A stretch of 64,000 nt of DNA from SHVO01 sp050250575 (GTDB taxonomy: Bacteria; Pseudomonadota; Alphaproteobacteria; Rhodospirillales; Rhodospirillaceae), in contig JBFWOJ010000018.1 of the NCBI GenBank assembly GCA_050250575.1, positions 1 through 64,000 on the forward strand, in the 5' to 3' direction. Every line of letters begins with the position of its first letter. Position 1 is the first letter of the stretch. Both the position numbers and the translations under genes were made by a program. Below the pieces are notes generated by a model, which searched no databases, was not told the origin of the DNA, and saw only the letters and a list, made by a program, of their open reading frames with translations. Below are positions 17,394 through 26,862 of the stretch, piece by piece.

Positions 17394-18899
17394 TCACTTC
17401 CAAATCGGCTTGCCCGACCCCGGCAGTCCGTAGCTCGCCCACTTCTGCGTGACGAGTTTCACGATCTCCTCGCTCATGGCAATCTTCTCGCCCCACTCGC
17501 GCATGGTCTCGCCCGGCAGCTTGTTCGTCGCATCGAGGCCGATCTTGCCGCCGAGGCCCGGTACCGGTGAGGCGAAGTCTAGATAATCGATCGGTGTATT
17601 CTCGATCACGGTGATGTCCCGCGCCGGGTCCATGCGCGTGGCCATCGCCCACATCACGTCTTTCCAGTCGCGCGCGTTGATATCGGCGTCCACCACGATG
17701 ACGAACTTGGTGTAGATGAACTGGCGCAAGAAACTCCACACACCCAGCATCACGCGCTTGGCGTGGCCGGCGTAGGACTTCTTCATGCTCACCACGGCGA
17801 TCCGGTAACTGCAGCCTTCGGGCGGCAGCCAGAAGTCGACGATCTCGGGGAATTGCTGCGTCAGCAGCGGAATGAACACTTCGTTCAGCGCTTCGCCCAG
17901 AATGCTTGGCTCGTCGGGCGGCCGGCCGGTGTAAGTCGAAAGGTAGATCGGGTTGCGGCGCATGGTGATGGCCGAGATCTTGAACACCGGGAATTTCTCG
18001 ACCGCATTGTAGTAGCCGGTGTGATCTCCGAACGGGCCTTCGTCGCCGTAATCGTCGAGCATGACGTGGCCTTCGAGCACGATCTCGGCGTCGGCCGGTA
18101 CTTTGAGGGGCACCGTCTTGCAGTCGGCGAGCTCGACCTTCCTTCCACGCAGCAGACCGGCGAACTGATATTCCGACAGCGTGTCCGGGACCGGCGTGAC
18201 GGCGGCGAGGATCGTGCCCGGATCGGCGCCAATCACGGCTGCCGCGGGAAGCGGTTCGCGTTTCTTCGTCTTCCAGCGATCGTAGTGCCCCGCCCCGCCG
18301 CGCTGCTTCAGCCAACGCATCAGCGTCGTATCGCGGCCGGTCACCTGCATCCGGTAGATGCCGAGATTGTAGACGTCCCGTTTGTCGTCGCCCGGCCCTT
18401 TTGTGACGACAAGAGGCCAGGTGATGAGCGGGCTCACGTCGCCCGGCCAGCAGGTCTGGACCGGAATTATGTTGAGATCGATCTGATCGCCGGTCAGCAC
18501 GATCTCCTGGCACGGCGCGCTGCCCACCGTCTTCGGTTTCATCGCCATTACGGTCCGCAACAGCGGAAACAGCTCGAGCGCTTCGCGCCAACCACCCGGA
18601 GGCTCGGGCTGTTTCAGGAAGGCCAGCGTCTCGCCGACCTCGCGCAACTGGTGCGGCTCGCGGTCCATCCCCCAGGCCACGCGCTCAACCGTGCCGAACA
18701 GATTCGCCAGCACCGGCATGGCATACGGCCCGTTCGGTCCCACCACATTTTCAAATAGGAGGGCCGGCCCCCCTTCCGCCAGGACTCGAGTCTGGATTTC
18801 GGTGATCTCGAGGTGCGGGGAGACCGCCGCTTTCACGCGCACAAGCCGTCCCTCCCGCTCGAGGCGGGTCATGAACTCCCGAAGGGACTGATAGGGCAT
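17394..18899 (-). CDS. ubiD: UbiD family decarboxylase
   Basis: A 501-residue UbiD, which removes the carboxylate from 4-hydroxy-3-polyprenylbenzoate in ubiquinone synthesis using prenylated FMN made by UbiX. The start chosen is the ATG whose complement ends at 18899 (MPYQSLREFMTRLE), which aligns with the family's usual N-terminus; a TTG 45 bases upstream would add 15 residues. The active-site stretch HVMLDDYGDEGPFGDHTGYY carries the conserved Glu-Asp region and the family's central core (VYNLGIYRMQV) is intact. It is divergent from the HD-GYP gene. UbiX is not in this window. Confidence 0.94.
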   Translation of the reverse strand: MPYQSLREFMTRLEREGRLVRVKAAVSPHLEITEIQTRVLAEGGPALLFENVVGPNGPYAMPVLANLFGTVERVAWGMDREPHQLREVGETLAFLKQPEPPGGWREALELFPLLRTVMAMKPKTVGSAPCQEIVLTGDQIDLNIIPVQTCWPGDVSPLITWPLVVTKGPGDDKRDVYNLGIYRMQVTGRDTTLMRWLKQRGGAGHYDRWKTKKREPLPAAAVIGADPGTILAAVTPVPDTLSEYQFAGLLRGRKVELADCKTVPLKVPADAEIVLEGHVMLDDYGDEGPFGDHTGYYNAVEKFPVFKISAITMRRNPIYLSTYTGRPPDEPSILGEALNEVFIPLLTQQFPEIVDFWLPPEGCSYRIAVVSMKKSYAGHAKRVMLGVWSFLRQFIYTKFVIVVDADINARDWKDVMWAMATRMDPARDITVIENTPIDYLDFASPVPGLGGKIGLDATNKLPGETMREWGEKIAMSEEIVKLVTQKWASYGLPGSGKPIWK

Positions 18900-19240
18900 G
18901 AGCGCGGGCCAGCCTAGGGCTCGAGGAAAGGGATGGTTGTCCAACCACTTAACGATCCAGTTTGGAAGCCGTCAAGCAAGCGTTCCGGCAGCATCGACGC
19001 GCAACCGCTAAGGGAATTAGTTGCTCTGCCTTGTCGTTCGAGAGCTGTAGTCCTAAGATACGCACCGTTAATCGGGCGTTTGCATTTTTCGGATAACCCG
19101 CTGAATGGTCGCGAAAAACGCGATCCAAAAATGACACCGGCGGCGGTAGGAGCACCGGCCAAACCGGAAATGTCATCGAAATGTGGGTCGTCGCGCACTC
19201 CTTAAATATGGCGTGCCGGCGAGAAGGGCGGAGAGGGTTA
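18900..19240. other. Intergenic region between ubiD and the HD-GYP gene
   Basis: About 340 bases separate the divergent ubiD and HD-GYP genes. The stretch is less GC-rich in the middle, as expected for two promoters. GGAGAGGG just before 19241 is the ribosome binding site of the HD-GYP gene. No other coding, RNA or repeat signal is evident. Confidence 0.45.
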
Positions 19241-20974
19241 ATGGACGGCGATAGTGGGCGCAGTGCGGCAAGCGGCCTCGAGCGGCTGATCGAGATCGGG
19301 CTCGCGCTTTCGGCCGAACGTAATCACGACCGCCTGACCGAGCGCATCCTTCTCGAGGCGATCGACATCACCCGCGCCGACGGCGGCACGCTCTACCTGC
19401 GTACCGAAGAGAACACCTTGAAGTTCGTCATCGTGCGCACGGGCTCGCTGAAGATCGCTATGGGCGGCACCACTGGGATTCCCATACCGTTCCCCCCCGT
19501 GCGCATGTACAAGGCCGACACCAACGAGCCGAATTTCAGCAACGTCTCGGCCGCCTGCGCCCTCAAGAAAGAAGCCATCAACATCGAGGACGCCTATACC
19601 GCCGAAGGCTTCGACTTCTCCGGCACCAAGAAATTCGACCAGGGCACGGGCTACCGCTCGAAATCGTTCCTGTGCATTCCACTCAAAAACTATTCCGAAG
19701 AAGTCACCGGTGTGCTGCAGCTCATCAACGCGCAGGACGCCGGGGGCAACGTTATTCCGTTCTCGAAGGAAGTGCAGCGCACCGTCGAAGCCCTGGCCTC
19801 ACAGGCCGCCGTCGCTATCGACAACCAGAACCTGATCGAAGCGCAGAAAGCCCTGATGGACAGCCTCATCAAGGTGATGGCGCATGCGATTGACGCCAAG
19901 TCGCCCTATACCGGCGGTCACTGCCAGCGCGTGCCCGAGCTCACCAAGATGCTGGCCAGCAAGGCGCAGGCCGCGACCGAGGGGCCGTTCAAGGATTTCA
20001 AGCTCGACGAACAGCAATGGTACGAGTTGCACGTTGCCGCGTGGTTGCACGACATCGGCAAGGTCACGACGCCGGAATACGTGGTCGACAAGGCGACCAA
20101 GCTCCAGACCATCTACGATCGCATCCATGAGATCCGTACGCGCTTCGAGATCCTGCGCCGCGACGCCGAGATCAAGATGCTGAAGTCGATCGCCAAGGGA
20201 AAGAACGCGCGCATCGAGCGTAAGAAGTTCAAGGACCGCTGCGAAGAGCTGAAGAAGCAGTGGGAGTTCGTGGCCGAGAACAATCTCGGCGGCGAATTCA
20301 TGTCGGCCGAGAAGCAGGAGAAGGTGAAAGAGATCGGCAGGCAGAAGTACTACCGCTACTTCGACCGTAGGCTCGGTCTGTCGTGGACCGAGAGCAAGCT
20401 CCTGGACAAGGCTCCGCCGCCGCCGGAAGGTTGGGAACAGCTCATGGCCGATCTGCCGGAGCACGCCGAGGCCGAATACCATCTCGGCGAAGTCCTCAAC
20501 ATGTGCATCCAGCGCGGCACGCTCAATGACGATGAGCGGCGCAAGATCAACGATCATATCGTGCTGACGATCGAGATGCTGAAGGAGATGCCCTTTCCGA
20601 AGCACCTCAAAAAGGTGCCCGAGTATGCCGGCGGCCACCACGAGAAGATCGACGGCACCGGCTATCCCAACAGGCTCACCGGCGATCAGATGAGCTGGCC
20701 GGCGAAGATGATGGCGGTCGCCGACATCTTCGAAGCGCTGACCGCCGCGGACCGCCCGTACAAGAAGGCGAAGACGCTTTCGGAAAGCCTCAAAATCCTG
20801 TCCTTCATGAAGAAGGACAAACACGTCGATCCGGATTTGTTCGAACTGTTCTTAAGGTCTGGGGCTTACCTCGAATACGCCGAGCAGTTCCTGAGACCCG
20901 AGCAGATCGACAAGGTGGACATCAACCAGTACCTCCAGCCGCCACAGCCCAAACCCGCGCAAGCGGCGGAGTAA
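19241..20974 (+). CDS. GAF domain plus HD-GYP domain protein (probable cyclic di-GMP phosphodiesterase)
   Basis: A 577-residue cytoplasmic protein starting at ATG 19241. A GAF sensor domain covers about residues 10-190. The HD-GYP output domain follows: HCQRVPELTKMLA, WLHDIGKVTTPEYVVDKATK (HD near residue 270) and HHEKIDGTGYPNRL (GYP near residue 475), ending with the family's ADIFEALTAADRPYKKAK. A charged helical insert of about 130 residues separates the HD and GYP parts, longer than in most members. Such domains hydrolyse cyclic di-GMP to pGpG or GMP. Metal-binding motifs are complete, so activity is likely. No membrane helix is seen. Confidence 0.9.
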   Translation: MDGDSGRSAASGLERLIEIGLALSAERNHDRLTERILLEAIDITRADGGTLYLRTEENTLKFVIVRTGSLKIAMGGTTGIPIPFPPVRMYKADTNEPNFSNVSAACALKKEAINIEDAYTAEGFDFSGTKKFDQGTGYRSKSFLCIPLKNYSEEVTGVLQLINAQDAGGNVIPFSKEVQRTVEALASQAAVAIDNQNLIEAQKALMDSLIKVMAHAIDAKSPYTGGHCQRVPELTKMLASKAQAATEGPFKDFKLDEQQWYELHVAAWLHDIGKVTTPEYVVDKATKLQTIYDRIHEIRTRFEILRRDAEIKMLKSIAKGKNARIERKKFKDRCEELKKQWEFVAENNLGGEFMSAEKQEKVKEIGRQKYYRYFDRRLGLSWTESKLLDKAPPPPEGWEQLMADLPEHAEAEYHLGEVLNMCIQRGTLNDDERRKINDHIVLTIEMLKEMPFPKHLKKVPEYAGGHHEKIDGTGYPNRLTGDQMSWPAKMMAVADIFEALTAADRPYKKAKTLSESLKILSFMKKDKHVDPDLFELFLRSGAYLEYAEQFLRPEQIDKVDINQYLQPPQPKPAQAAE

Positions 20975-21039
20975 ACGGAATCCTCGCGGCCTGACGGCCG
21001 CAAGCATGACGAAGTGCTCCCGGCGATTCATTAAAACCT

Positions 21040-21501
21040 CTAGAGGCGCTTCTCCATCTTGAAGTTGTCGTAGGTCTGTCCGCTGACCGTGACCTTCTGC
21101 GGTGTAACAACGACAAATCCGCGCGCTTCGAAGAAGGGCCGCGCCGTAAGACTGACTTCGGAGTGGAGACTCGCGACACCTCGACGCCGAGCTTCCTCCT
21201 CGAGGGCGCTCAAGAGGGCGCTGGCCACGCCGCGTCTTAGATAGTCGGCGTGGACGTACATACAGTCCACATACCCGGCGGCGCCGAGGTTGGTGAACCC
21301 TGCAAGGAATCCTCCCACGAAGCCGACCCATGTGGAGGTCGTCTCTCCGAAGCGGCGCGCTTGGACGATCGGGTCCTGAGAATTTGCCACCCAGGCGTCG
21401 ATCTGTGCCGGCGTGTAGTGCCGCGAGGCGACACCGCGGATCGCGGACCGCCGCACCTCCATCAACGCGAGGAGGTCGTCGGCACAGAACCGCCTTACCA
21501 T
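21040..21501 (-). CDS. GNAT family N-acetyltransferase
   Basis: A 153-residue protein from the ATG whose complement ends at 21501 (MVRRFCADDLLALMEVRR). The acetyl-CoA binding region is YVHADYLRRGVASALLSALE, with the RRGVAS pyrophosphate loop, and the C-terminal ARPFFEARGFVVV is typical. The substrate cannot be predicted. The start codon shares one base with the ubiA stop (TAATG), so the gene is probably translated from the ubiA message. Confidence 0.88.
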   Translation of the reverse strand: MVRRFCADDLLALMEVRRSAIRGVASRHYTPAQIDAWVANSQDPIVQARRFGETTSTWVGFVGGFLAGFTNLGAAGYVDCMYVHADYLRRGVASALLSALEEEARRRGVASLHSEVSLTARPFFEARGFVVVTPQKVTVSGQTYDNFKMEKRL

Positions 21502-22508
21502 TACTCCGGGCACACCAGCTCTTCCGGATTGTTGACGTAGCGGATGCAGGCGGGCTTTTCGCCGAAGAACGTCGCGTCGACCCAGCGGGGCACGCGGTAG
21601 GCAAGGTTGTGCGCGAGCAGCGCGGCCAGGATTAGAAGGCCGAAATCGCGGTTCGACTTGAAGATACGAAGGCAGGTCGTGGGGCTGTCGATCGCGAGCG
21701 CCTTGATCTGCCAGGCGAGGTGTCCGGCGGCGAAGCACACCAGCACCTTGGGCCACGGGCCCACCATCAACGGCCATGAGGCGGTGAGGATCAAAGCGAA
21801 CGCGAGCACATAGCACGCCGCCACGAACGGCCGTGTCGCCTGCCCGAGGGCGAGGGCGGAGGACTTCACCCCGATCAGCGCATCGTCATCCTTGTCCTGG
21901 TGGGCGTAGATCGTGTCGTAGCCCAGGGTCCAGAAGAAACACCCCGCGTATAGGATCAATGCATCTGTCTGGATGGTGCCCCGGGCGGCCGCCCAGCCCA
22001 GCAGGGCGCCCCAATTGAACGTCAGCCCCAGCCACGCCTGCGGCCAGTAGGTAATTCGCTTCATGAAAGGATAGATCGCGATCAGGATCAGCGAGGCGCA
22101 GCCGACGCCCACCGCATACCAATTGAACTGGAGAAGGATGGTGAGCCCGCCGGCAAGCTGCACCGCGAGGAACACAAACGCGGCGCGTACGCTGATCTCC
22201 CCGGCCGGAATCGGACGGGTGCGGGTACGCGCTACCTTGGCGTCGTAGTCGCGGTCGACGATGTCGTTGAGCGTGCAACCCGCGCCGCGCATCAGCACGG
22301 CTCCCGCCAGGAACAGGATCATCAGCGTCGTATTGGGCTCGCCGCGCCCCGCAAGCGTGATCGACCACCAGCCGGGGATGAGCAGGAGCCAGAAGCCGAT
22401 CGGCCGGTCGAGGCGCATCAGGCGCGCGTACGCCCGCAACCGGCGCGGCAGCAACCGGTCGATCCAACCTCCCTGGACGATGTCTGTACTTGAAGCGGTG
22501 GGGCTCAT
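21501..22508 (-). CDS. ubiA: 4-hydroxybenzoate polyprenyltransferase
   Basis: A 335-residue membrane protein from the ATG whose complement ends at 22508 (MSPTASSTDIVQGGW); a TTG 18 bases upstream would lie opposite the rsmE start. Both aspartate-rich motifs that bind the polyprenyl diphosphate through magnesium are present: NDIVDRDYDAKVARTRTRP, and YDTIYAHQDKDDD. About eight or nine hydrophobic helices are visible. UbiA attaches the polyprenyl chain to 4-hydroxybenzoate, upstream of UbiD in the same pathway. It is divergent from rsmE with only 12 bp between start codons. Confidence 0.95.
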   Translation of the reverse strand: MSPTASSTDIVQGGWIDRLLPRRLRAYARLMRLDRPIGFWLLLIPGWWSITLAGRGEPNTTLMILFLAGAVLMRGAGCTLNDIVDRDYDAKVARTRTRPIPAGEISVRAAFVFLAVQLAGGLTILLQFNWYAVGVGCASLILIAIYPFMKRITYWPQAWLGLTFNWGALLGWAAARGTIQTDALILYAGCFFWTLGYDTIYAHQDKDDDALIGVKSSALALGQATRPFVAACYVLAFALILTASWPLMVGPWPKVLVCFAAGHLAWQIKALAIDSPTTCLRIFKSNRDFGLLILAALLAHNLAYRVPRWVDATFFGEKPACIRYVNNPEELVCPE

Positions 22509-22520
22509 GGAGGCTACACT

Positions 22521-23276
22521 ATGCAAATGTCCAAGCCTGCCGCACCAAAAATCCGCCTCTTCGTCGACGGCGCTCTTTCCCTAGGCGCGTCCGTAGCCGC
22601 AAGCGAGGCGCAGGCGCATTACCTGCTTCATGTCATGCGGCGCGCTTCGTCCGATCCGGTGGCATTATTCAACGGACGCGACGGCGAATGGCGCGCGAAG
22701 GTGCAGATGCCCTCGAAGAAACACGTCGTCTTCGAGGTCGAGGAACAGCTTCGTCCTCAATCCCCAAGTCCCGATCTTTGGCTCGCTTTCGCGCCGGTGA
22801 AGCGCATCGATGCGGTGGTTGAGAAGGCGAGCGAGCTCGGCGCCGCGGCGCTGCTTCCGGTGATGACGCGGCGCACGGATGTCAGCCGTATCAACTTCGA
22901 CCGGATGCGCGCGATCGCCATCGAAGCCGCCGAACAATGCGAGCGGCTGTCCATCCCGGTGATCCAACCGGCGCAGGATTTCGACTCTTTCCTGCGCGGC
23001 TGGCCGGCGGCGCGCCGGCTGTATTTCCTGGACGAAACCGGACAAGGCGCGCCCATCGCACGCGCGTTACAGGAAGAAGTCACGCAATCGTGCGCTTTTC
23101 TTGTGGGTCCCGAAGGCGGCTTCACGGAATCGGAGCTTGACGCTCTCAGGCAAGTCCCGTCTGCTAAGGGCGTCAGCCTCGGTCCTCGCATCTTGCGCGC
23201 GGAGACGGCCGCTTTGGCGGCTTTGGCCTGTTGGCAGGCGCTGCGCGGCGATTGGGCAGGCTTAGCCGAGGGCTAG
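22521..23276 (+). CDS. rsmE: 16S rRNA (uracil(1498)-N(3))-methyltransferase
   Basis: A 251-residue SPOUT-class methyltransferase. The N-terminal PUA-like part (HYLLHVMRRASSDPVALFNG) is followed by the knotted C-terminal domain with VGPEGGFTESELDAL and LGPRILRAETAALAALA, which bind S-adenosylmethionine. It methylates U1498 of 16S rRNA. The start is ATG 22521 or 22527; the second has MSKPAAPK and is equally plausible. It is divergent from ubiA and precedes the glutamate-cysteine ligase gene. Confidence 0.95.
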   Translation: MQMSKPAAPKIRLFVDGALSLGASVAASEAQAHYLLHVMRRASSDPVALFNGRDGEWRAKVQMPSKKHVVFEVEEQLRPQSPSPDLWLAFAPVKRIDAVVEKASELGAAALLPVMTRRTDVSRINFDRMRAIAIEAAEQCERLSIPVIQPAQDFDSFLRGWPAARRLYFLDETGQGAPIARALQEEVTQSCAFLVGPEGGFTESELDALRQVPSAKGVSLGPRILRAETAALAALACWQALRGDWAGLAEG

Positions 23277-23336
23277 CCGCCCGCGCGCCGATACCTTAAG
23301 TAACCCGCCACTCCTCCTTCAGGGCGTTTCCCGTAC

Positions 23337-24701
23337 ATGACGTCGTTCCGTTCCGAAAAAGCCGATCCGATCACGTCAAAGGCACAGCTCGTCGAGACGC
23401 TCGCGGCCGGGTCGAAGCCTAAGGACCAGTGGCGCGTCGGCACCGAACACGAAAAGTTCCCCTACTATAAGGAAACGTTCCGGCCCGTGCCCTACGACGG
23501 CGACCGCGGAATCAGGGCTCTGCTCGAAGGCCTCACGCGCTTTGGCTGGGAAGGCGTCCCCGAGAACGGCAACCTCATATCCCTGCGCAGCAAGGGGAAG
23601 GGCACTGTTTCGCTGGAACCCGGCGGGCAGTTTGAGCTCTCCGGCGCGCCGCTGGACAATATCCACCAGACCTGCGGCGAGATCGCAGAACACCTGGCGC
23701 AGGTGAAGACGGTCGGGGATGAGCTCGGCATCGGCATGCTCGGCCTCGGCTTCACCCCGAACTGGACACGCGAGGACATTCCTTGGATGCCGAAGGGCCG
23801 CTACCAGATCATGCGCGACTATATGCCCAAGGTCGGCACCATGGGCATCGACATGATGACCCGCACCTGCACGGTGCAGGCCAACCTCGATTACGGCTCC
23901 GAAGCCGACATGGTGAAGAAGCTGCGTGTGGCGCTCGCGCTGCAGCCTCTGGCCACCGCCCTGTGGGCCAACTCGCCCTTCACCGAAGGCAGACCCAACG
24001 GCGCCCTGTCGCTGCGCGGCATCATCTGGAAGAACACCGATCCGGCGCGCACCGGCCTGCTGCCGTTTGCCTTTGAAGACGGCATGGGCTTCGAACGCTA
24101 CGTCGATTACCTGCTCGACGTGCCCATGTATTTCGTCTTTCGTGGCCGCCACATCGACGTTGCAGGAAAATCGTTCCGCGACTTCATGGCGGGCAAGCTG
24201 ACCGCGCTGCCAGGGCAGATCCCGACCATCGCGGACTGGTTCGATCACATGTCGACTGCGTTCCCGGAGGCCCGGGTGAAAAATTACATCGAAGTCCGCG
24301 GTGCGGACTGCGGCTCGCGCCAACGCCTCTGCGCCCTACCTGCCTTCTGGGCGGGCCTTTTGTACGACACCAGCGCTCTGGACGGCGCCTGGGACCTGGT
24401 CAAGGCTTGGAGCGCTGAGGAACGTGCCTCGTTCTACCGCGATGCGCCCACGCAGGGCCTGAAGACGCGCGTGGCCGGTCGCACGGCGCAGGACCTCGCG
24501 CGCGACGCTCTCGATCTCGCCGAAGTCGGCCTGAAAGCGCGCAACCGGGTGAATTCGCAAGGCCAGGATGAAGCGAAGTTCCTCACGCCGATGCGCGAAA
24601 TCGCCGCCTCGGGAATAACGCCGGCCGAGCACATGCTTGATCTCTATCACGGCGCCTGGCAGGGCGACGTCACTAAGGCCTATCAGGCCTTCAGCTACTA
24701 G
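23337..24701 (+). CDS. gshA: Glutamate--cysteine ligase, plant/alphaproteobacterial type
   Basis: A 454-residue enzyme of the GCS2 group used by plants and alphaproteobacteria. WRVGTEHEKFPYYKET near residue 35 holds the first ATP/glutamate-binding segment, followed by GTVSLEPGGQFELSG, QANLDYGSEADM and IEVRGADCGSRQRL. It ligates glutamate and cysteine as the first step of glutathione synthesis. Length fits the family. It lies 60 bp after rsmE and 10 bp before the chorismate mutase gene, so a small operon is likely. Confidence 0.94.
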   Translation: MTSFRSEKADPITSKAQLVETLAAGSKPKDQWRVGTEHEKFPYYKETFRPVPYDGDRGIRALLEGLTRFGWEGVPENGNLISLRSKGKGTVSLEPGGQFELSGAPLDNIHQTCGEIAEHLAQVKTVGDELGIGMLGLGFTPNWTREDIPWMPKGRYQIMRDYMPKVGTMGIDMMTRTCTVQANLDYGSEADMVKKLRVALALQPLATALWANSPFTEGRPNGALSLRGIIWKNTDPARTGLLPFAFEDGMGFERYVDYLLDVPMYFVFRGRHIDVAGKSFRDFMAGKLTALPGQIPTIADWFDHMSTAFPEARVKNYIEVRGADCGSRQRLCALPAFWAGLLYDTSALDGAWDLVKAWSAEERASFYRDAPTQGLKTRVAGRTAQDLARDALDLAEVGLKARNRVNSQGQDEAKFLTPMREIAASGITPAEHMLDLYHGAWQGDVTKAYQAFSY

Positions 24702-24711
24702 GACACCTCCG

Positions 24712-25101
24712 ATGGCCGGCAAGAAAGCGAAACGAAAGATCAGGGCGAGGCGGCCCCCCCCGCGCAAGCGCAAACCCGCACCGGGCGGCGCAAAAGGCAA
24801 GACGGCGAGAAGCTTCAAATCCCTGACCGAGGTGCGCAAGGCCATCGATGCCATCGACTGCAAGCTCGTGCCGCTTCTCGTCGAGCGGTTGTCGTATGTC
24901 ACCCAGGCCGCGCAGTTCAAACCGTCCATGGAGGGCGTGATCGTGCTCGACCGGGTCGAGGAAGTGGTCGAGAACGCGAAGCGGCTTGCCGCCGCCGCGG
25001 GCGGGAACTCCGCCACGATCGAAGTCGTATATCGTGCTCTGATTGATGCCTTTACCGCCGACGAGCAGCAGCGCTGGCGCGAACTGCACCCTCGTTCCTA
25101 A
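24712..25101 (+). CDS. AroQ-type chorismate mutase with basic N-terminal extension
   Basis: A 129-residue protein starting at ATG 24712. Residues 1-38 are almost entirely Lys, Arg, Pro and Gly. The rest is an AroQ-type all-helical chorismate mutase domain: VRKAIDAIDCKLVPLLVERL, then DRVEEVVENAKRLAAA and ALIDAFTADEQQRW. It converts chorismate to prephenate, or acts as an isochorismate lyase of the PchB kind. The basic extension is not part of the catalytic fold. The last 50 bases overlap the convergent hemerythrin gene on the other strand. Confidence 0.82.
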   Translation: MAGKKAKRKIRARRPPPRKRKPAPGGAKGKTARSFKSLTEVRKAIDAIDCKLVPLLVERLSYVTQAAQFKPSMEGVIVLDRVEEVVENAKRLAAAAGGNSATIEVVYRALIDAFTADEQQRWRELHPRS

Positions 25102-25636
25102 GTCCCAGGAGGCCGGTCACCGGTCGCGCCGGATGATTCATCCAGGCGCTATGGGTTTTCTGCGAAGCTTGGTCGATCTCCGTCCAGTCTTCCTCAGCCA
25201 GATGTTCGAGCGCCAGCCGGAACACCACCGTCTCTTCGTCGCGCATATGGTCGCGCTTCAAGGTGATGAAGCTGCGTGCGCTTGCGCAAAACGGCAAGCG
25301 CCACTTCGGCGGATCGAGAAACAGATTGCGCATCATCATCGCGAGTTCGCCGATACCCTCGACAATGCGTTCGTGCTGCGCGACGCCCCCGCCCCGCGCG
25401 GCCGCTTCTGGCGCGCGAAGCTTGAGTTTGGTTACAAGGCTCTCTTCGATCGGGTGATGATAGCTTTTTGGGAAGTGGGCGAAATACTGCACCCCTCTGC
25501 CCAGGACGTCCGAATTCGCCTCATGGTATTGCGCCACCGAATTCACCTCGCGTTCGAGCGCGTTCAAGGCGAGGCGTATGTCGATGTGGTCCTGCGCCAG
25601 GCGGCGTAAGGCCTCGGGATAGTGCGTCCGGCTCAT
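25052..25636 (-). CDS. Hemerythrin domain protein
   Basis: A 194-residue protein from the ATG whose complement ends at 25636 (MSRTHYPEALRRLAQDH). The His and carboxylate ligands of a hemerythrin-like four-helix bundle are visible in order: QDHIDIRLALN, HHPIEESL, QHERIVEGI and KRDHMRDEETVVF. The bundle could bind a di-iron centre for oxygen, nitric oxide or iron sensing. The last 50 bases overlap the end of the chorismate mutase gene on the other strand. It is divergent from the phosphofructokinase gene. Confidence 0.85.
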   Translation of the reverse strand: MSRTHYPEALRRLAQDHIDIRLALNALEREVNSVAQYHEANSDVLGRGVQYFAHFPKSYHHPIEESLVTKLKLRAPEAAARGGGVAQHERIVEGIGELAMMMRNLFLDPPKWRLPFCASARSFITLKRDHMRDEETVVFRLALEHLAEEDWTEIDQASQKTHSAWMNHPARPVTGLLGLRNEGAVRASAAARRR

Positions 25637-25789
25637 GGGGCGGAGCTTAGGCGCGCTGCCCGCCCGCGCCTTGACGCGCGTCAACAACCGACTGCGCGGA
25701 ACAAAAGCCTTTATGCCCGGTTGCAAGGAGGTCGCGACCTGGGGGAACCTTAGCATCTTCGTTCTGAGCCGAATTGAGCTAGGTGAAAC

Positions 25790-26848
25790 ATGTTCGCGAT
25801 TCGCAAAATCGGAGTCCTCACCAGCGGCGGCGATTGTGCCGGCCTCAACGCCGTGATCAGGGCGGTGACCGATGCGGCGTCCAACCGCGGCTGGGAGGTG
25901 GTCGGCCTGCGTAACGGTCACCTCGGGCTCCTCAATGACCCGCCCGATATTCTGCCGCTGACCGCCGATACGGTCCGCGGCGATCTCCTGCGCGCCGGCG
26001 GCACCGTGCTCGGCACCACCACCAAGGGCGACCCCTTCAAGTTCCCGGGACCCGACGGGACCACCTCCGACCGGTCCGAGGACGTGCGCGCCGCCATCCG
26101 CAAGCTACGCCTTGATGCTCTGGTCGTGATCGGGGGCGACGGCTCTATGCGGCTGTTCGACCGGCTCCTGGTCGGCGTCGGCATCCCCTGGGTGGGCGTG
26201 CCGAAGACGATCGACAACGATGTGCCGGGCACCGAGTTCGCCGTCGGCTTTTTCACCGCCGTGGAGATCGTCGGCCAGTCCCTGGACCGGCTGGCCTCCC
26301 ACGCCGCCAGTCACCGCCGGATCATGGTGCTCGAGGTCATGGGCCGGGATTCCGGCTTTATCGCCCTGTTCGGCGGCATCGCCGGCGGCGCCGACGTCAT
26401 CTTGATGCCGGAGTTCGCCTACGACCTCGATGCCGTCGCGGCGCACGTGCGCAAGATCACGCACGACCGGCCGAGCCCGGTGTTAGTGGTCGTGGCCGAA
26501 GGCGTCGCCAGGCCCAAGGAGGAGCGCCGCAAGGGCACGAACGTCGGCATAGCCATCGCTAACGGTCTGCAGACCCGCACCGGCTTCGATGCCCGCTGTA
26601 CGGTCCTCGGGCACGTCCAGCGCGGCGGTACGCCGGCCATGTTTGACCGCTTGCTCGGCTCGGCAATGGGCGCCCGCGCCGTCCACGTGCTTGCCGCGGG
26701 CCAGAACCAGCGCATGGTGGCTTGGCGCGGCGGTCTTGTCACCGACGTGCCGCTCGCGGACGTCGTGACCGGCCCGCGCTTCGTGGCGCGCGACAGTCAG
26801 CTGATTCGTACCGCGCGGCGCCTCGGCACCTACGTCGGCGAACTCTAA
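25790..26848 (+). CDS. 6-phosphofructokinase family protein
   Basis: A 352-residue PFK-A family enzyme, with the N-terminal GVLTSGGDCAGLNAVIRAV, the central VVIGGDGSMRLFD and VPKTIDNDVPGTE, and MGRDSGFIAL. In this family the residue after GGD and the one after the proline before TIDND tell the phosphoryl donor: pyrophosphate enzymes have Asp and Lys, classic ATP enzymes Gly and Gly. Here they are Gly and Lys, the mixed pattern found in ATP-using actinobacterial-type and protist enzymes. ATP is therefore more likely than pyrophosphate, but this needs an assay. It phosphorylates fructose 6-phosphate in glycolysis. Confidence 0.92.
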   Translation: MFAIRKIGVLTSGGDCAGLNAVIRAVTDAASNRGWEVVGLRNGHLGLLNDPPDILPLTADTVRGDLLRAGGTVLGTTTKGDPFKFPGPDGTTSDRSEDVRAAIRKLRLDALVVIGGDGSMRLFDRLLVGVGIPWVGVPKTIDNDVPGTEFAVGFFTAVEIVGQSLDRLASHAASHRRIMVLEVMGRDSGFIALFGGIAGGADVILMPEFAYDLDAVAAHVRKITHDRPSPVLVVVAEGVARPKEERRKGTNVGIAIANGLQTRTGFDARCTVLGHVQRGGTPAMFDRLLGSAMGARAVHVLAAGQNQRMVAWRGGLVTDVPLADVVTGPRFVARDSQLIRTARRLGTYVGEL

Positions 26849-26862
26849 AAGGTTACGGTGCG

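Noticed and set aside
20986..21001. GCGGCC-TGAC-GGCCGC hairpin after the HD-GYP gene
   Set aside because: Perfect stem but no T run, so not reported as a terminator; may still slow transcription.
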